Shown in pieces: positions 47,578 to 56,076 of a stretch of 64,000 nt of DNA. The notes beneath the pieces were generated by a model. That model saw nothing but the letters and a program-made list of their open reading frames with translations, did no database searches and was not told where the DNA came from. Position numbers and translations under genes: made by a program. How positions within the stretch are numbered: the stretch's first letter is position 1; each line of letters opens with the position of its first letter. Source of the DNA: an uncultured Geobacter sp. (GTDB lineage: Bacteria; Desulfobacterota; Desulfuromonadia; Geobacterales; Geobacteraceae); the NCBI GenBank assembly GCA_903915655.1, contig CAIWTU010000081.1:1-64000 (forward strand), in the 5' to 3' direction.

Positions 47578-48501
47578 TCACAGTTCTTCTGGGGTAAAGG
47601 CCACCACTTCGTCAATTGCCGCAGCATCCAGAAGGAGCATGACCAACCGGTCTACCCCGAGGGCAATGCCTGCCGAGGGTGGCATGTCGGTGAGTTCGTT
47701 AAGAAATTTTTCAGGAATGGGGTACGGGGGTTTACCTATAGACCTGCGATATTTTTCTTCGTTGGCAAATCGGGTTCTCTGCTCTTCCGGATCTGTCAGC
47801 TCCGTGAATGCATTAGCCAGTTCCACCCCCCCCATGTAGAGCTCAAACCGCTCGGCAACGCTTGGATCGTCTTGTCTGAGTCGCGCCAAGGCTCCGCGCT
47901 CGGCAGGGTAGTCATAGATAAAAGTTGGTCGGGATAGACCAAGATGGGGTTCGATATCTTCGACCATTACCTCGTCAAACTGATCCCTCTTACATGCCTC
48001 TTCCATGGTGACGGAGCTGTATCGAAGAAACGCTTCCCTGACAGAAATCCTTTCCCATGGGACGCTCAGGTCGATATGCTGATTGTGAAACGTGAAATTT
48101 GTGCCGTAATCTGCAGCCTCGACCACCTGTCTGATCATGGCTTCGCACTCTTCCATTAACCCAAGGTAGTCGCAGCCGGAACGATACCATTCGAGCATGG
48201 TGAACTCGGGAAGATGCCTCTTTCCACGTTCACCCTGGCGCCAGCAGCTGCAAATCTGAAAAATCCTGTCGTACCCTGCGGCCAGGAGCCGTTTCATACA
48301 CAATTCAGGAGAAGTATGGAGAAACCATGAGCCGACCTGGAATGCGTCGATATGTGATTCCGGCGCCGGCGCTGGAATCAGCAGCGGGGTTTCGACCTCG
48401 AGATAATCCCGATCTTGAAAATATCGCCGTATTTCCCTGATGGTGGCGGCTCTTCTGGTGAGCGCAGCACGACGGTCCGACAGGATACGGTTTATTGCCA
48501 C
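47578..48501 (-). CDS. epmA: EF-P--(R)-beta-lysine ligase EpmA
   Basis: EpmA (PoxA/GenX) is a truncated class II lysyl-tRNA-synthetase homologue that attaches beta-lysine to EF-P. The 307-residue length and lack of an anticodon-binding domain fit. Motif 2 reads QICSCWRQGERGKRHLPEFTMLEWYRS and motif 3 GIALGVDRLVMLLLDA. The start is GTG 48501, with AAAGGG seven bases upstream, three bases after the efp stop, so it is co-transcribed with its substrate gene. Confidence 0.93.
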   Translation of the reverse strand: MAINRILSDRRAALTRRAATIREIRRYFQDRDYLEVETPLLIPAPAPESHIDAFQVGSWFLHTSPELCMKRLLAAGYDRIFQICSCWRQGERGKRHLPEFTMLEWYRSGCDYLGLMEECEAMIRQVVEAADYGTNFTFHNQHIDLSVPWERISVREAFLRYSSVTMEEACKRDQFDEVMVEDIEPHLGLSRPTFIYDYPAERGALARLRQDDPSVAERFELYMGGVELANAFTELTDPEEQRTRFANEEKYRRSIGKPPYPIPEKFLNELTDMPPSAGIALGVDRLVMLLLDAAAIDEVVAFTPEEL

Positions 48502-48504
48502 AAA

Positions 48505-49068
48505 CTATCCCTTTACCCTGGTTGAATATTCTCCAGTTCGGGTATCGATAGTAATAAGTTCACCCTCCTCGATAAAAGGTGGAACTCGCAGGACGTAGCC
48601 GGTTTCGAGTGTTGCCGGTTTGGAATCGCTACCGGTCGTGTCTCCTTTTATCCAGGGATCGGTTTGCAGAACTCGCAGATTTACAAAATTTGGTGTATTT
48701 ACCCCGATCGGTTTGTCTCCGAATAAGAGCACTTCGACCATAAGGTTGTCAATCAGATAATATTTTGAATCGCCCAATAAATCTTCGCTGATAGCTATCT
48801 GTTCATAATTTTGATTGTCCATAAAACAGAAGTTATCACCTTCCTTGTACAGGTATTGCATAGCCCGCTCTTCAAGCCTTGCAGGCTCAAAGGTCTCACC
48901 GGATCGGTAGGTGCGGTCGAGTATCGTACCGTTAATCATATTACGCATTTTGGTGCGGTAAAGCGCCTGTCCCTTGCCCGGCTTGGAAAAATCGAAGGCA
49001 ATAACAAGATATGGATCGCCGTCGAGGGTTATTTTTAATCCTTTTCTTAAATCTGCGGCTGAGTACAT
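48505..49068 (-). CDS. efp: Translation elongation factor P
   Basis: EF-P relieves ribosome stalling at polyproline. The 187-residue protein has three beta-barrel domains: SAADLRKGLKITLDGDPYLV at the start and GYVLRVPPFIEEGELITIDT near the end. The tip of domain I reads KPGKGQAL, placing a lysine at residue 32, equal to E. coli Lys34, the site of beta-lysylation. This fits the presence of epmA next door and epmB 3 kb away. ATG 49068 is preferred over TTG 49074. Confidence 0.96.
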   Translation of the reverse strand: MYSAADLRKGLKITLDGDPYLVIAFDFSKPGKGQALYRTKMRNMINGTILDRTYRSGETFEPARLEERAMQYLYKEGDNFCFMDNQNYEQIAISEDLLGDSKYYLIDNLMVEVLLFGDKPIGVNTPNFVNLRVLQTDPWIKGDTTGSDSKPATLETGYVLRVPPFIEEGELITIDTRTGEYSTRVKG

Positions 49069-49449
49069 GGTCAATGGTTCCTTATATTGAATTTTAAAAT
49101 CATTAAACCTGGATTCGGCAGTTGAAGGGATCCTCCGTTCAAACCTGACGCCCTGTCCAATCTGCAGCTGAATGTTCTGTTATGATAAAATCATCTTCCC
49201 TGAAATTGTCTGAAAAGCTGATCGTGCCAGCAGAGATGAATTTTGGCAGGATTGATCCTTTGCAGGAACATACCAAATTATCTTTCAGGGTCATTCCTGA
49301 CAACCTCTGCAACGCATTCAAGATGGCGGGTGTTGGGGACAGACAAAACTGGTATTTGATTACGGCGTAAACCGCGACTGATATCAGACACCGAAAGAGT
49401 ATTAAGTGCTGCAACTAGCCGGAAAATTTACCCTGAATCAAGGAAGGAA
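49069..49449. other. Intergenic region between infA and efp
   Basis: About 380 bases that should hold the efp-epmA promoter. A 62-codon plus-strand frame (49182-49370) lacks a ribosome site and is not supported. Nothing else is evident. Confidence 0.4.
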
Positions 49450-49668
49450 TTATTTTGCGCGGTAGGTTATTCTGCCTCTTGTAAGATCATAAGGGGAGAG
49501 TTCTACAGTAACTTTGTCACCCGGGAGTATTTTTATGAAAAATTTTCTCATCTTCCCGGAAATGTGGGCAAGAACCATATGTTCATTCTCCAGTTTTACC
49601 CTGAACATGGCATTCGGGAGTGGTTCAACTACCGTCCCTTCAACTTCTATTGCTTCTTCTTTTTTCAT
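49450..49668 (-). CDS. infA: Translation initiation factor IF-1
   Basis: A 72-residue OB-fold protein with [42 protein letters not shown] and [18 protein letters not shown], all classic for IF-1, which binds the ribosomal A site during initiation. The length is exactly typical. It is not in a ribosomal protein operon here and appears to be transcribed alone. Confidence 0.97.
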   Translation of the reverse strand: MKKEEAIEVEGTVVEPLPNAMFRVKLENEHMVLAHISGKMRKFFIKILPGDKVTVELSPYDLTRGRITYRAK

Positions 49669-49847
49669 GTACTGTTCCTCAATTCACCAATATAGTTGAC
49701 ATTTCTCCCCCATCTTATATGCATTTTTAAAAAAATAGCAAGAAACATTTCTCGTCTTTGAGATTATGCATCTCCTACCGTTGCAACATCACGGCATTCT
49801 GCTACCATGTAGAGTTGTGTATATACAACTTTGTGGGAGATATTCTT

Positions 49848-51344
49848 ATGATACTAAAGGTAAAGAATTTTATTGCCGGGAAATGGATAGATGCCGTCAG
49901 TGGCAAAGATTTTGTAAGTCATAACCCTGCCGACATTCGTGAAACTGTAGCCACCGCTCCCCTTTCGGGGAAAGAAGACGTTGATCTGGCAGTTTCCGCT
50001 GCCAGGGACGCTTTCGAAAAATGGCGGCTTATGCCTGCTCCGCGACGAGGTGAAATTCTGTATCGCGCAGGAGAGATTCTGATACGTCATAAACGGCAAA
50101 CGGGCGAACTGGTGACCAGGGAGATGGGAAAGGTTCTTGCCGAAGGGCTGGGTGATGTGCAGGAAGCGATTGATATGGCATTTTTTATGGCAGGAGAGGG
50201 GAGAAGAATGCAGGGTGAAACTGTCGCTTCGGAACTGCCGGATAAAGACTGCAAAAGCATACGAGTGCCGCATGGCGTCTTTGCCCTGATTACTCCATGG
50301 AATTTCCCCACTGCGATCCCTGCCTGGAAAATCTTTGCGGCAATCATTTGCGGCAACAGTGTGATCCTGAAGCCATCATCCTGTACACCGGCATGCGCTG
50401 CAGCGCTGGTGGAGGCGCTTGAAGCAGCAGGCCTCCCTCCGGGAGTCGTAAATCTCCTGCATGGCCCGGGTGAGGTTATAGGCGAATATCTGGCGACTCA
50501 TCATGGAGTTGATGCGGTATCTTTTACCGGATCCTGTGGGGCAGGGGAGAGGCTTGAGGCCGCCCTGGGGAAAATACATCGCCCGGTGGCAACGGAGATG
50601 GGGGGCAAAAACGCCATTATTGTAATGAATGACGCCGATCTCGAGTTAGCACTGGAGGGCGTTCTCTGGGGTGCATTTGGAACCAGCGGTCAGCGTTGCA
50701 CCGCAGCAAGCCGCGTTGTGATCCACGAAGAGATATATGAGAGCTTTGTCGAGATGTTGAAAATCGCCACAGAAAAACTTGTTCTCGGCGACGGTCTGCA
50801 GAATGATACCGATGTTGGTCCTGTAATAAGCGAAGAACAGCTGAAAAAAATAGTGGAATATATTCGCATAGGGGTCGATGAAGGGGCGCGGCTAGTGACC
50901 GGCGGGAGGCAGTCCAGGAAAAAAGAGTGCGCCCATGGATACTTTGTTGAACCGACTCTATTTGCCAATGTCTCCAAAACCATGCGCATTGCCACCGAAG
51001 AGATTTTCGGTCCGGTAGTCTGTGCCATATCATGCATTGATCTTGATGATGCCATTGCAATTGTCAACGATGTCGACTTCGGACTTTCCGCAGCCATCTA
51101 CAGCCGCGATGTGAACAGCACCGCAAGAGCAGAAAGAGATCTACAGACCGGCATTGTCTACATTAATGCCTCTACTATCGGTGCGGAAATACAACTCCCC
51201 TTCGGCGGCTGGAAACACTCCGGTTCCGGGCACCCGGAAGCGGGGGGGAGGGGTGGCGCACTGGAATTCTACAGCAGGATAAAAGTTATTTATCGTGATT
51301 ACAGCGGCAGACTGCAAAGAGCCCAGATTGACAATGAAAACTAA
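49848..51344 (+). CDS. NAD(P)-dependent aldehyde dehydrogenase
   Basis: A 498-residue ALDH. ITPWNFPTAIPAWKIFAAI, SFTGSCGAGERL (cofactor loop), EMGGKNAIIV (general-base Glu) and FGTSGQRCTAASRV (catalytic Cys near residue 287) are intact, as is EEIFGPVV. It resembles semialdehyde dehydrogenases (succinate, glutarate or aminoadipate semialdehyde). GGGAG precedes ATG 49848; the longer frame is rejected. It heads an operon with a class III aminotransferase, 19 bases downstream, so the substrate is probably the semialdehyde made by that enzyme. Confidence 0.92.
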   Translation: MILKVKNFIAGKWIDAVSGKDFVSHNPADIRETVATAPLSGKEDVDLAVSAARDAFEKWRLMPAPRRGEILYRAGEILIRHKRQTGELVTREMGKVLAEGLGDVQEAIDMAFFMAGEGRRMQGETVASELPDKDCKSIRVPHGVFALITPWNFPTAIPAWKIFAAIICGNSVILKPSSCTPACAAALVEALEAAGLPPGVVNLLHGPGEVIGEYLATHHGVDAVSFTGSCGAGERLEAALGKIHRPVATEMGGKNAIIVMNDADLELALEGVLWGAFGTSGQRCTAASRVVIHEEIYESFVEMLKIATEKLVLGDGLQNDTDVGPVISEEQLKKIVEYIRIGVDEGARLVTGGRQSRKKECAHGYFVEPTLFANVSKTMRIATEEIFGPVVCAISCIDLDDAIAIVNDVDFGLSAAIYSRDVNSTARAERDLQTGIVYINASTIGAEIQLPFGGWKHSGSGHPEAGGRGGALEFYSRIKVIYRDYSGRLQRAQIDNEN

Positions 51345-51363
51345 GTTATCCATCGGTGAAACT

Positions 51364-52653
51364 ATGAATACAGCTGGCTCCACCCTGCTAGAGAGATCTG
51401 CACGGGTAATAACACCGGCGTTGCACATCTATTACCCTATCACCATTGCGAGTGCCAAAGGGATATATGTAAGGACAAGTTCCGGCCAGACCTACATCGA
51501 TTTTACCTCCGGGCTTGCTGCGCTCAACCTGGGGCACAACCACCCACGGGTTCTCGAGGCTGTGCGAAGTCAGTTGCTCAACTTTGTACATACGGGCGGA
51601 ATATATCTCAATGAAACGACAGTTTCCGCCGCTGAACAGCTTGTTTCAATAACCCAGCAGGGGCTTGATATGCTTTTCTACAGCAATTCCGGGGCAGAAG
51701 CCGTCGAGGGTGCACTCAAGCTGGCACGATATGTCAGCGGACGGCAGGGGATAATCTCCTTCATTGGAGCCTTTCATGGAAGAACCTTTGGAGCGCTCTC
51801 AGTAACCAGCAGCTCAGCCCTCTATCGGGAAAAGTACCACCCCCTGCTCCCATCGGTTTATCATGTCCCGTATCCGTATTGTTTTCGCTGCCCTTTCAAC
51901 TGCAGGCCGGAAAGCTGTACTTTAAGCTGTCTCACCTCTCTCAAAAACAGCTTTGAACATCTCATTTCTCCCGGTGAAGTAGCAGCAATCATTATTGAAC
52001 CGGTACTTGGCGAAGGAGGATATTTCCCTGCTCCTAATTCCTTTCTTTCAGCCCTCCGCGAGTTGTGCACAAAAGAAGGGATCATGCTGATATTCGATGA
52101 AGTCCAATCGGGAATGGGTAGGACTGGCCGCTGGTTTGCGGCCGAGCATCACGGGGTTGCCCCGGACATTCTTGTTCTGGCCAAGGGGATCGCTTCCGGT
52201 TTCCCCCTTTCGGCAGTGGTCTCCAGATCTGAGCTGATGCGCAGATGGCCGGAAGGCGCACATGGAACTACTTTTGGGGGGAACCCGGTATCCTGTGCTG
52301 CCTCTATTGCCACTATAGAGGTCATCCGGGAGGAGGGTTTACTGGAAAAATCGTCCCTTATCGGAACGGCCGCCATTGCCAGGCTTGGTGAACTTGCAAA
52401 TGCGCACCCACTGATAGGAAGCGTACGAGGTTACGGTTACATGATCGGTATAGAGCTTGTGGACTCTCTGGGTAAACCAGACACCGAAGCCTGCCGAAAG
52501 GTACTTGACTATTGTCTGAGCAAGGGACTTATCCTTATCAGTTGCGGGGTTGAAAGAAACATCATACGTTTTATCCCCCCTCTTATAGCGACAGAGGATG
52601 AAGTGAATCTTGCCCTTGACATTTTGGAAGCCGGGGTGAAAACTCTATCATGA
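51364..52653 (+). CDS. Class III PLP aminotransferase (4-aminobutyrate/omega-amino type)
   Basis: A 429-residue aminotransferase of the ornithine/GABA group. DFTSGLAALNLGHNHPRV, YSNSGAEAVEGALKLAR, IIIEPVLGEGGY, FDEVQSGMGRTGRWFAAEH and the PLP lysine in LAKGIASGFPLSAV are present. A Cys-rich insertion YCFRCPFNCRPESCTLSCL, also known in GABA aminotransferases of some anaerobes and archaea, precedes the Glu motif. ATG 51364 with CGGTGA upstream is used; ATG 51334 would overlap the ALDH gene. It moves the omega-amino group of a diamine or amino acid, giving the semialdehyde for the ALDH. Confidence 0.9.
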   Translation: MNTAGSTLLERSARVITPALHIYYPITIASAKGIYVRTSSGQTYIDFTSGLAALNLGHNHPRVLEAVRSQLLNFVHTGGIYLNETTVSAAEQLVSITQQGLDMLFYSNSGAEAVEGALKLARYVSGRQGIISFIGAFHGRTFGALSVTSSSALYREKYHPLLPSVYHVPYPYCFRCPFNCRPESCTLSCLTSLKNSFEHLISPGEVAAIIIEPVLGEGGYFPAPNSFLSALRELCTKEGIMLIFDEVQSGMGRTGRWFAAEHHGVAPDILVLAKGIASGFPLSAVVSRSELMRRWPEGAHGTTFGGNPVSCAASIATIEVIREEGLLEKSSLIGTAAIARLGELANAHPLIGSVRGYGYMIGIELVDSLGKPDTEACRKVLDYCLSKGLILISCGVERNIIRFIPPLIATEDEVNLALDILEAGVKTLS

Positions 52654-54011
52654 AAAGGAAAAACATCCTCATCATGGGGGCTGCCGGTCGTGATTTTCAT
52701 AACTTCAATCTCTGTTTCAGGGACAATCCATCCTGCAGGGTCAGGGCCTTCACCGCAGCGCAAATCCCGTATATCACCAATCGCCGTTACCCTCCTCTCC
52801 TTGCGGGGAGATTATATCCGCACGGTATTCCCATCTTTGATGAATCGGAAATGCCGGAACTTATCAGGAAGCTACGTATAGATGAGGTAATCTTCGCATA
52901 CAGCGATATTTCCCATAGCGAACTGATGCACAAGGCTTCCCTCGCCCTTTCACTTGGGGCTGATTTTAGTCTCAAGGGACCGGATGCCACAATGTTAAAA
53001 AGTCGGAAACCTGTCATTTCGGTCTCTGCAGTCCGTACCGGTGCTGGCAAAAGCCAGGTAACCCGTTATATCTGTGGGTTAATTATGGGAATGCGAATGA
53101 AACCTGTTGTTATACGGCACCCGATGCCGTACGGCAACCTGCTGGAACAGAGAGTAGAGCGGTTTACCAATCTCGATGATCTGGCTCTTCATCGATGTTC
53201 CATCGAGGAAAGGGAGGAGTTTGAGCCGCTTATTTCCGCGGGCGTTACAGTATTTGCGGGTGTAGACTACCAACAGATTTTAATTGCTGCCGAAGGTGAG
53301 GGGGACATTCTTATATGGGACGGGGGGAACAATGACTTCCCTTTCCTCCGCCCTGATCTCGAAATCACGTTGGTTGACCCCCTCCGTGCAGGGGATGAAA
53401 CATCTTACTTTCCCGGTGAAGTAAATCTCCGACGGGCAGAGGTAATAATAATTAATAAAGCTAACACCGTGAACGATGATCTGCTGCACCGGCTCCAAGA
53501 GACCCTGGCTGCGATAAATCCACGGGCTGCAATTTTGAGAACCTCTTCAGAAATACGAGTCGTTAATCCTTCGGTTATTCAAGGTAAAAAAGTTCTTGTT
53601 GTTGAAGATGGGCCAACCCTTACCCACGGAGGGATGCCTTCTGGCGCCGGATTCGCGGCGGCCGTTAAATTCTCTGCGGCGGAAATTGTCGATCCGCGCC
53701 CTTATGCGTCCAATTCGATAAGAGACTTATACCAGAAATATCCGCATATCGGACCCGTTCTTCCCGCTATGGGCTACAACCGCTCACAGATCGAGGACTT
53801 GCGGGAGACAGTGGAGCGGAGTAGGAGCGATCTGGTGCTTTCTGCTACACCAATAGATCTGCTCCGGATCATGAAGCTTTCCAAGCCCGTTGTTCGCGTC
53901 TTTTACGACCTCACCGAGTCCCCATATGAACCTTTGAAAGCAATCATATTTGAGTTTGTCAAACAACTCCGGACCGATCTCCCCCCTGAAAAAGCTTTAC
54001 ATGAGATCTGA
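52650..54011 (+). CDS. Cyclic 2,3-diphosphoglycerate synthetase-like P-loop protein
   Basis: A 453-residue protein. The N-terminal 125 residues form a Rossmann-like part (ILIMGAAGRDFHNFNLCFRD), followed by a P-loop (SVSAVRTGAGKSQVTRYICG, about residues 130-149), WDGGNNDFPF, VDPLRAGDE and INKANTV. This matches the archaeal cyclic-2,3-diphosphoglycerate synthetase/predicted GTPase family (COG2403 type). In methanogens the enzyme makes a thermoprotectant; bacterial members are uncharacterised. Its ATG overlaps the aminotransferase stop (ATGA), so it is clearly in the same operon. Its substrate here is unknown. Confidence 0.82.
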   Translation: MKRKNILIMGAAGRDFHNFNLCFRDNPSCRVRAFTAAQIPYITNRRYPPLLAGRLYPHGIPIFDESEMPELIRKLRIDEVIFAYSDISHSELMHKASLALSLGADFSLKGPDATMLKSRKPVISVSAVRTGAGKSQVTRYICGLIMGMRMKPVVIRHPMPYGNLLEQRVERFTNLDDLALHRCSIEEREEFEPLISAGVTVFAGVDYQQILIAAEGEGDILIWDGGNNDFPFLRPDLEITLVDPLRAGDETSYFPGEVNLRRAEVIIINKANTVNDDLLHRLQETLAAINPRAAILRTSSEIRVVNPSVIQGKKVLVVEDGPTLTHGGMPSGAGFAAAVKFSAAEIVDPRPYASNSIRDLYQKYPHIGPVLPAMGYNRSQIEDLRETVERSRSDLVLSATPIDLLRIMKLSKPVVRVFYDLTESPYEPLKAIIFEFVKQLRTDLPPEKALHEI

Positions 54012-54163
54012 AAGCGTATAGCTTTTTATGAAGCGGAATCTGTCTATACTTCACTTTCTGCTTGATGCATTATTTTAAATCAGCAGAGTTCCCCAAAAAA
54101 TAGTATTTTCAGAGCTGACAAGAAAAAGAAAAAATGGCTTCATTTAGCCTGACTGGAAGAGCC

Positions 54164-55489
54164 ATGCGCGAAGAAACAGTTATAATCCAAAAAATGGCAT
54201 TCGGCGGGTCAGGCATCGGCCGCCTGAACGGAAAAGTCTGCTTCGTCCCCTTCACTGCGGCGGGTGATACGGTAAAAATCTTACTAAAAAACGAGAAAAA
54301 ATCGTATTGCGAGGGAGAAGTGTCAGAAATAGTTGAACCTTCTCCCCTTCGAGTTGTTCCACCATGTCCGGTTTTCGGCAGATGCGGCGGTTGTGACTGG
54401 CAGCATATGGAATATTCTGCCCAATTAGAGGCCAAACAGGGAATTTTCACAGAAATACTCTCGAGAAACGGAAAGGTTGAGGCGAACCGCATCCTTCCTA
54501 TTATCGGTGCAGAAGAGCCTTATGAATACCGGTCCAGAGTCCAATTGAAGATGAGGTCTGTGCGGGGTGAAATCTATCTCGGTTTTTTCGCGCAGGGGTC
54601 CCATTCCGTCGTAAATATCCCCTCGGGCTGCGCAATTTCCTCTCCATCAATCAACAAGACAGTGGAGGAGTTGCGTGCGGTTCTTGCCGGATTTCCCGAA
54701 CCGGAGATGTTGCCGCAGATAGACATAACATCTGGTGACGATGGCGACGTACTGATAGTTTTTCATTACGACGGTATAGATCGGGATAGAATCTGCAATT
54801 TTCTGCATGGCCAAAGTAACAGGCTGAGCCTTGTCAGAGGCATTTTCCTGCAATCTGGTCGGAAGAATACCATATTACCGGTATCTGGTCTGGAATCAAC
54901 TTCATATTCTGTTTCAGATAAAATCTTCAAAGGGCTTCATGGAATGCGTCTCAAGACAAGCAGGGGAGGTTTTAGCCAGGTTAATTATCGACAAAACAGC
55001 GTATTAATTGACCTTGTCCTGCAGTGGATTGACCCGCGAGGAGAAGAACGAATATTAGATCTTTATTGTGGAAATGGTAATTTTTCGCTTCCCGTTGCTC
55101 GATATGCTGCAGAAGTAACCGGTTTTGAGGAATATGAACAATCAATTAAGGATGCTGAAGATAACCGGTTAAGTAATAAACTTGCAAATGCGAAATTTGA
55201 GTGCATCGATTCGGTCAAGGGGCTAAAAAGACTGACAGCATCTGATCAGAATTTTCCAGTTGTAATTCTGGATCCGCCGAGGAGTGGCGCTCCGAAGGCA
55301 GTAGAACTGATTCCGCTCATCAAACCTCTGAAAATTATCTATATCTCCTGTGATCCGGCAACCCTTGCAAGAGATATCTCTAAATTGCGAGAATTCGACT
55401 ATCTGGTGACGAAAAGCCGTCCGGTCGACATGTTCCCGCAAACATATCACATAGAAAGTGTCACTCTGCTCGAAAGAAGAGAACCTTGA
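54164..55489 (+). CDS. rlmD: 23S rRNA (uracil-5-)-methyltransferase RlmD/TrmA family
   Basis: A 441-residue SAM methyltransferase of the RlmD/RumA type. An N-terminal TRAM domain (IIQKMAFGGSGIGRLNGKVCF) is followed by the iron-sulfur cysteines in CPVFGRCGGCDWQHM. Near residue 297 is the SAM motif ILDLYCGNGNFSLPVA, and the catalytic Cys is in IYISCDPATLARD. The Fe-S ligands distinguish RlmD-like enzymes from TrmA. ATG 54164 with GGAAG upstream is used; ATG 54134 would add ten residues. Exact target uridine is not decided by sequence. Confidence 0.9.
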   Translation: MREETVIIQKMAFGGSGIGRLNGKVCFVPFTAAGDTVKILLKNEKKSYCEGEVSEIVEPSPLRVVPPCPVFGRCGGCDWQHMEYSAQLEAKQGIFTEILSRNGKVEANRILPIIGAEEPYEYRSRVQLKMRSVRGEIYLGFFAQGSHSVVNIPSGCAISSPSINKTVEELRAVLAGFPEPEMLPQIDITSGDDGDVLIVFHYDGIDRDRICNFLHGQSNRLSLVRGIFLQSGRKNTILPVSGLESTSYSVSDKIFKGLHGMRLKTSRGGFSQVNYRQNSVLIDLVLQWIDPRGEERILDLYCGNGNFSLPVARYAAEVTGFEEYEQSIKDAEDNRLSNKLANAKFECIDSVKGLKRLTASDQNFPVVILDPPRSGAPKAVELIPLIKPLKIIYISCDPATLARDISKLREFDYLVTKSRPVDMFPQTYHIESVTLLERREP

Positions 55490-55690
55490 TCAGAATGAGG
55501 TGAATAACCCCGGATTTTTTACCTCTCGGACGGGATGAAAACCGTATTGGTGATTTTAGGCGAGAAATTTGCAATTATCGGGAGAGTTTGCTTTTAATAT
55601 CGACTTTAAGAGTGCTTGCCTATGATTTGCCATCCGGAACTGTGTCACTTTCTACAACCAACTGGTCAATTTAAAGACATACGTTTCAAA

Positions 55691-55733
55691 TTTTCAGTCT
55701 GAAATGGTTGTCGTTGCAGCTGCAGACTGAAAA
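55691..55733 (+). promoter_or_regulatory. Inverted repeat upstream of ihfB
   Basis: TTTTCAGTCTG (55691-55701) and CAGACTGAAAA (55723-55733) form an exact 11-base inverted repeat 20 bases before the ihfB start codon. It could be an operator (autoregulation by IHF is known in other bacteria) or an mRNA hairpin affecting translation. Confidence 0.5.
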
Positions 55734-55753
55734 TATGCATATGGAGAAACATA

Positions 55754-56029
55754 ATGAATAAATCTGAACTTATTGAAGCGCTAGCGACACATAAAGACTT
55801 TTCTTTCAAAAAATCAGAAGAGGTGATAAATACTATTTTCGAGTCGATGACCCGAGCACTGGTATCTGGTCAAAGGATAGAAATACGCGGTTTCGGCAGC
55901 TTCGTGGTTAAGGATTACAAACCCTATACGGGAAGGAACCCTAAAACCGGCGATCCGATCAATGTAAAACAAAAAAAACTCCCTTTTTTCAAGGTTGGCA
56001 AGGAACTGAAAGAAAAAGTGGATAGTTGA
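55754..56029 (+). CDS. ihfB: Integration host factor subunit beta / HU-family protein
   Basis: A 91-residue DNA-bending protein. MNKSELIEALATHKDFSFKKSEEVINTIF is the dimerisation half; RIEIRGFGSFVVKDYKPYTGRNPKTGDP with the intercalating Pro forms the DNA arm; the tail KLPFFKVGKELKEKV is typical of IHF beta. HU family members look very similar, but this tail favours IHF. ATGGAGAAAC lies just upstream. It is followed at 56077 by a phosphate carrier gene in the same direction. Confidence 0.9.
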   Translation: MNKSELIEALATHKDFSFKKSEEVINTIFESMTRALVSGQRIEIRGFGSFVVKDYKPYTGRNPKTGDPINVKQKKLPFFKVGKELKEKVDS

Positions 56030-56076
56030 GTTATTTGCAAATAATAGCGTTCTTTATATCCAGGGGTAGATAACCG

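Noticed and set aside
49182-49370. 62-codon plus-strand frame between infA and efp
   Set aside because: No ribosome site and no recognisable family; cannot be excluded but not supported.
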